From: a virus
Direction: 5' to 3' (one strand)
Virus record (IMG/VR): IMGVR_UViG_3300047548_000985
Coordinates: 1-64,000 of that record
Length of the DNA stretch: 64,000 nt
The notes beneath the pieces are model-generated. The model searched no databases. It was not told where the DNA came from and saw only the letters and a list, made by a program, of their open reading frames with translations. Below are positions 63,810 through 64,000 of the stretch, piece after piece; within the stretch, counting starts at the first letter, position 1; every line of letters begins with the position of its first letter. Both the position numbers and the translations under genes were made by a program.

Positions 63810-64000
63810 ATGTATAATAAACGAGTATTGTGTGAGTTCATAAGCCCCCGTGTTTTCTCCGGCATTACCGAGTCTGAAGAAATAGAAGTCAATGGTAAAA
63901 AAGAGAAAAATCTCTATCTAAAGGGAATCTTTATTCAAGGCGATGTTTTAAATGCAAATCAAAGAATATACCCGTCAAGGGAAATTGAAAAAGCAGTTCA
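63810..64000 (+). CDS. 21: Prohead protease gp21, N-terminal part (runs off window end)
   Basis: ATG at 63810 with a GGGGGA ribosome site. The frame is open to the window end: MYNKRVLCEFISPRVF, then ESEEIEVNGKKEKNLYLKGI, then FIQGDVLNANQRIYPSREIE. The LYLKGIFxQxxVxNxNxRIYP pattern is the start of the T4-like prohead core protease, which cleaves the scaffold and capsid precursors before DNA packaging. Order portal, core proteins, gp21 agrees with T4. Catalytic residues lie outside the window. Confidence 0.88.
   Translation, partial: MYNKRVLCEFISPRVFSGITESEEIEVNGKKEKNLYLKGIFIQGDVLNANQRIYPSREIEKAV

Overview
The window is a 64 kb piece of a large T4-like myovirus genome. Baseplate, tail, portal, prohead and recombination genes of the T4 core set are recognisable (gp6, gp25, gp5, gp53, gp26/gp51-type, gp20, gp21, gp46, gp47, gp55). 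The sequence is AT-rich with dense, mostly overlapping genes and T4-type late promoters (NATAAATA). The virion proteins resemble those of cyanophages and other aquatic exo-T-even phages more than enterobacterial T4. I see no tRNA, integrase, CRISPR array or photosynthesis gene, so the host cannot be named; a Gram-negative aquatic bacterium is an inference.

Layout. (1) 1-2560, plus strand: the end of a glycine-rich tail-fibre protein, two small proteins, a membrane fatty-acid desaturase and a 2OG-Fe(II)-oxygenase-like protein split by a frameshift at a T7 run. The last three are linked by TAATG overlaps. (2) 2557-46803, minus strand: a long baseplate and tail-fibre module. In transcription order it runs tail-tube-cap-like protein, gp53, gp27-like hub, gp5, two small structural proteins, gp25, gp6, a 5574-aa giant in the gp7 position, a 47-aa mini-gene, a 206-aa paralogous structural protein, a 404-aa fibre protein with a Peptidase_G2-like end, a 4447-aa adhesin with about 33 Calx-beta-like repeats, and three small proteins. 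The two giants take 30 kb, 47% of the window. (3) 46911-47546, minus strand: a GIY-YIG homing endonuclease. (4) 47676-52319, plus strand: late sigma factor gp55, recombination nuclease gp47/gp46, and a resolvase-like nuclease, headed by a sigma70-type promoter. (5) 52320-52932: 600 bases without a credible gene but full of nested stems, a candidate large structured RNA. (6) 52933-59499, minus strand: a 2188-aa tape-measure protein carrying two peptidoglycan hydrolase domains. (7) 59587-64000, plus strand: gp26/gp51-type assembly proteins, portal gp20, prohead core proteins and the start of protease gp21.

How it fits together. gp55 is made early or in mid-infection from a host-type promoter and would then fire the eleven NATAAATA promoters placed before the structural genes. 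One divergent pair serves the tape measure and the gp26-portal operon. gp46/gp47 and the resolvase-like nuclease supply recombination functions. The baseplate genes build the wedge and hub. The lytic domain that T4 carries on gp5 appears to have moved to the tape measure here. The strongest candidates for something undescribed are the structured RNA, the desaturase/oxygenase cassette beside the tail fibres, the two giants that share a mobile-looking module, and two late promoters placed so close to the start codon that the transcripts would be leaderless.
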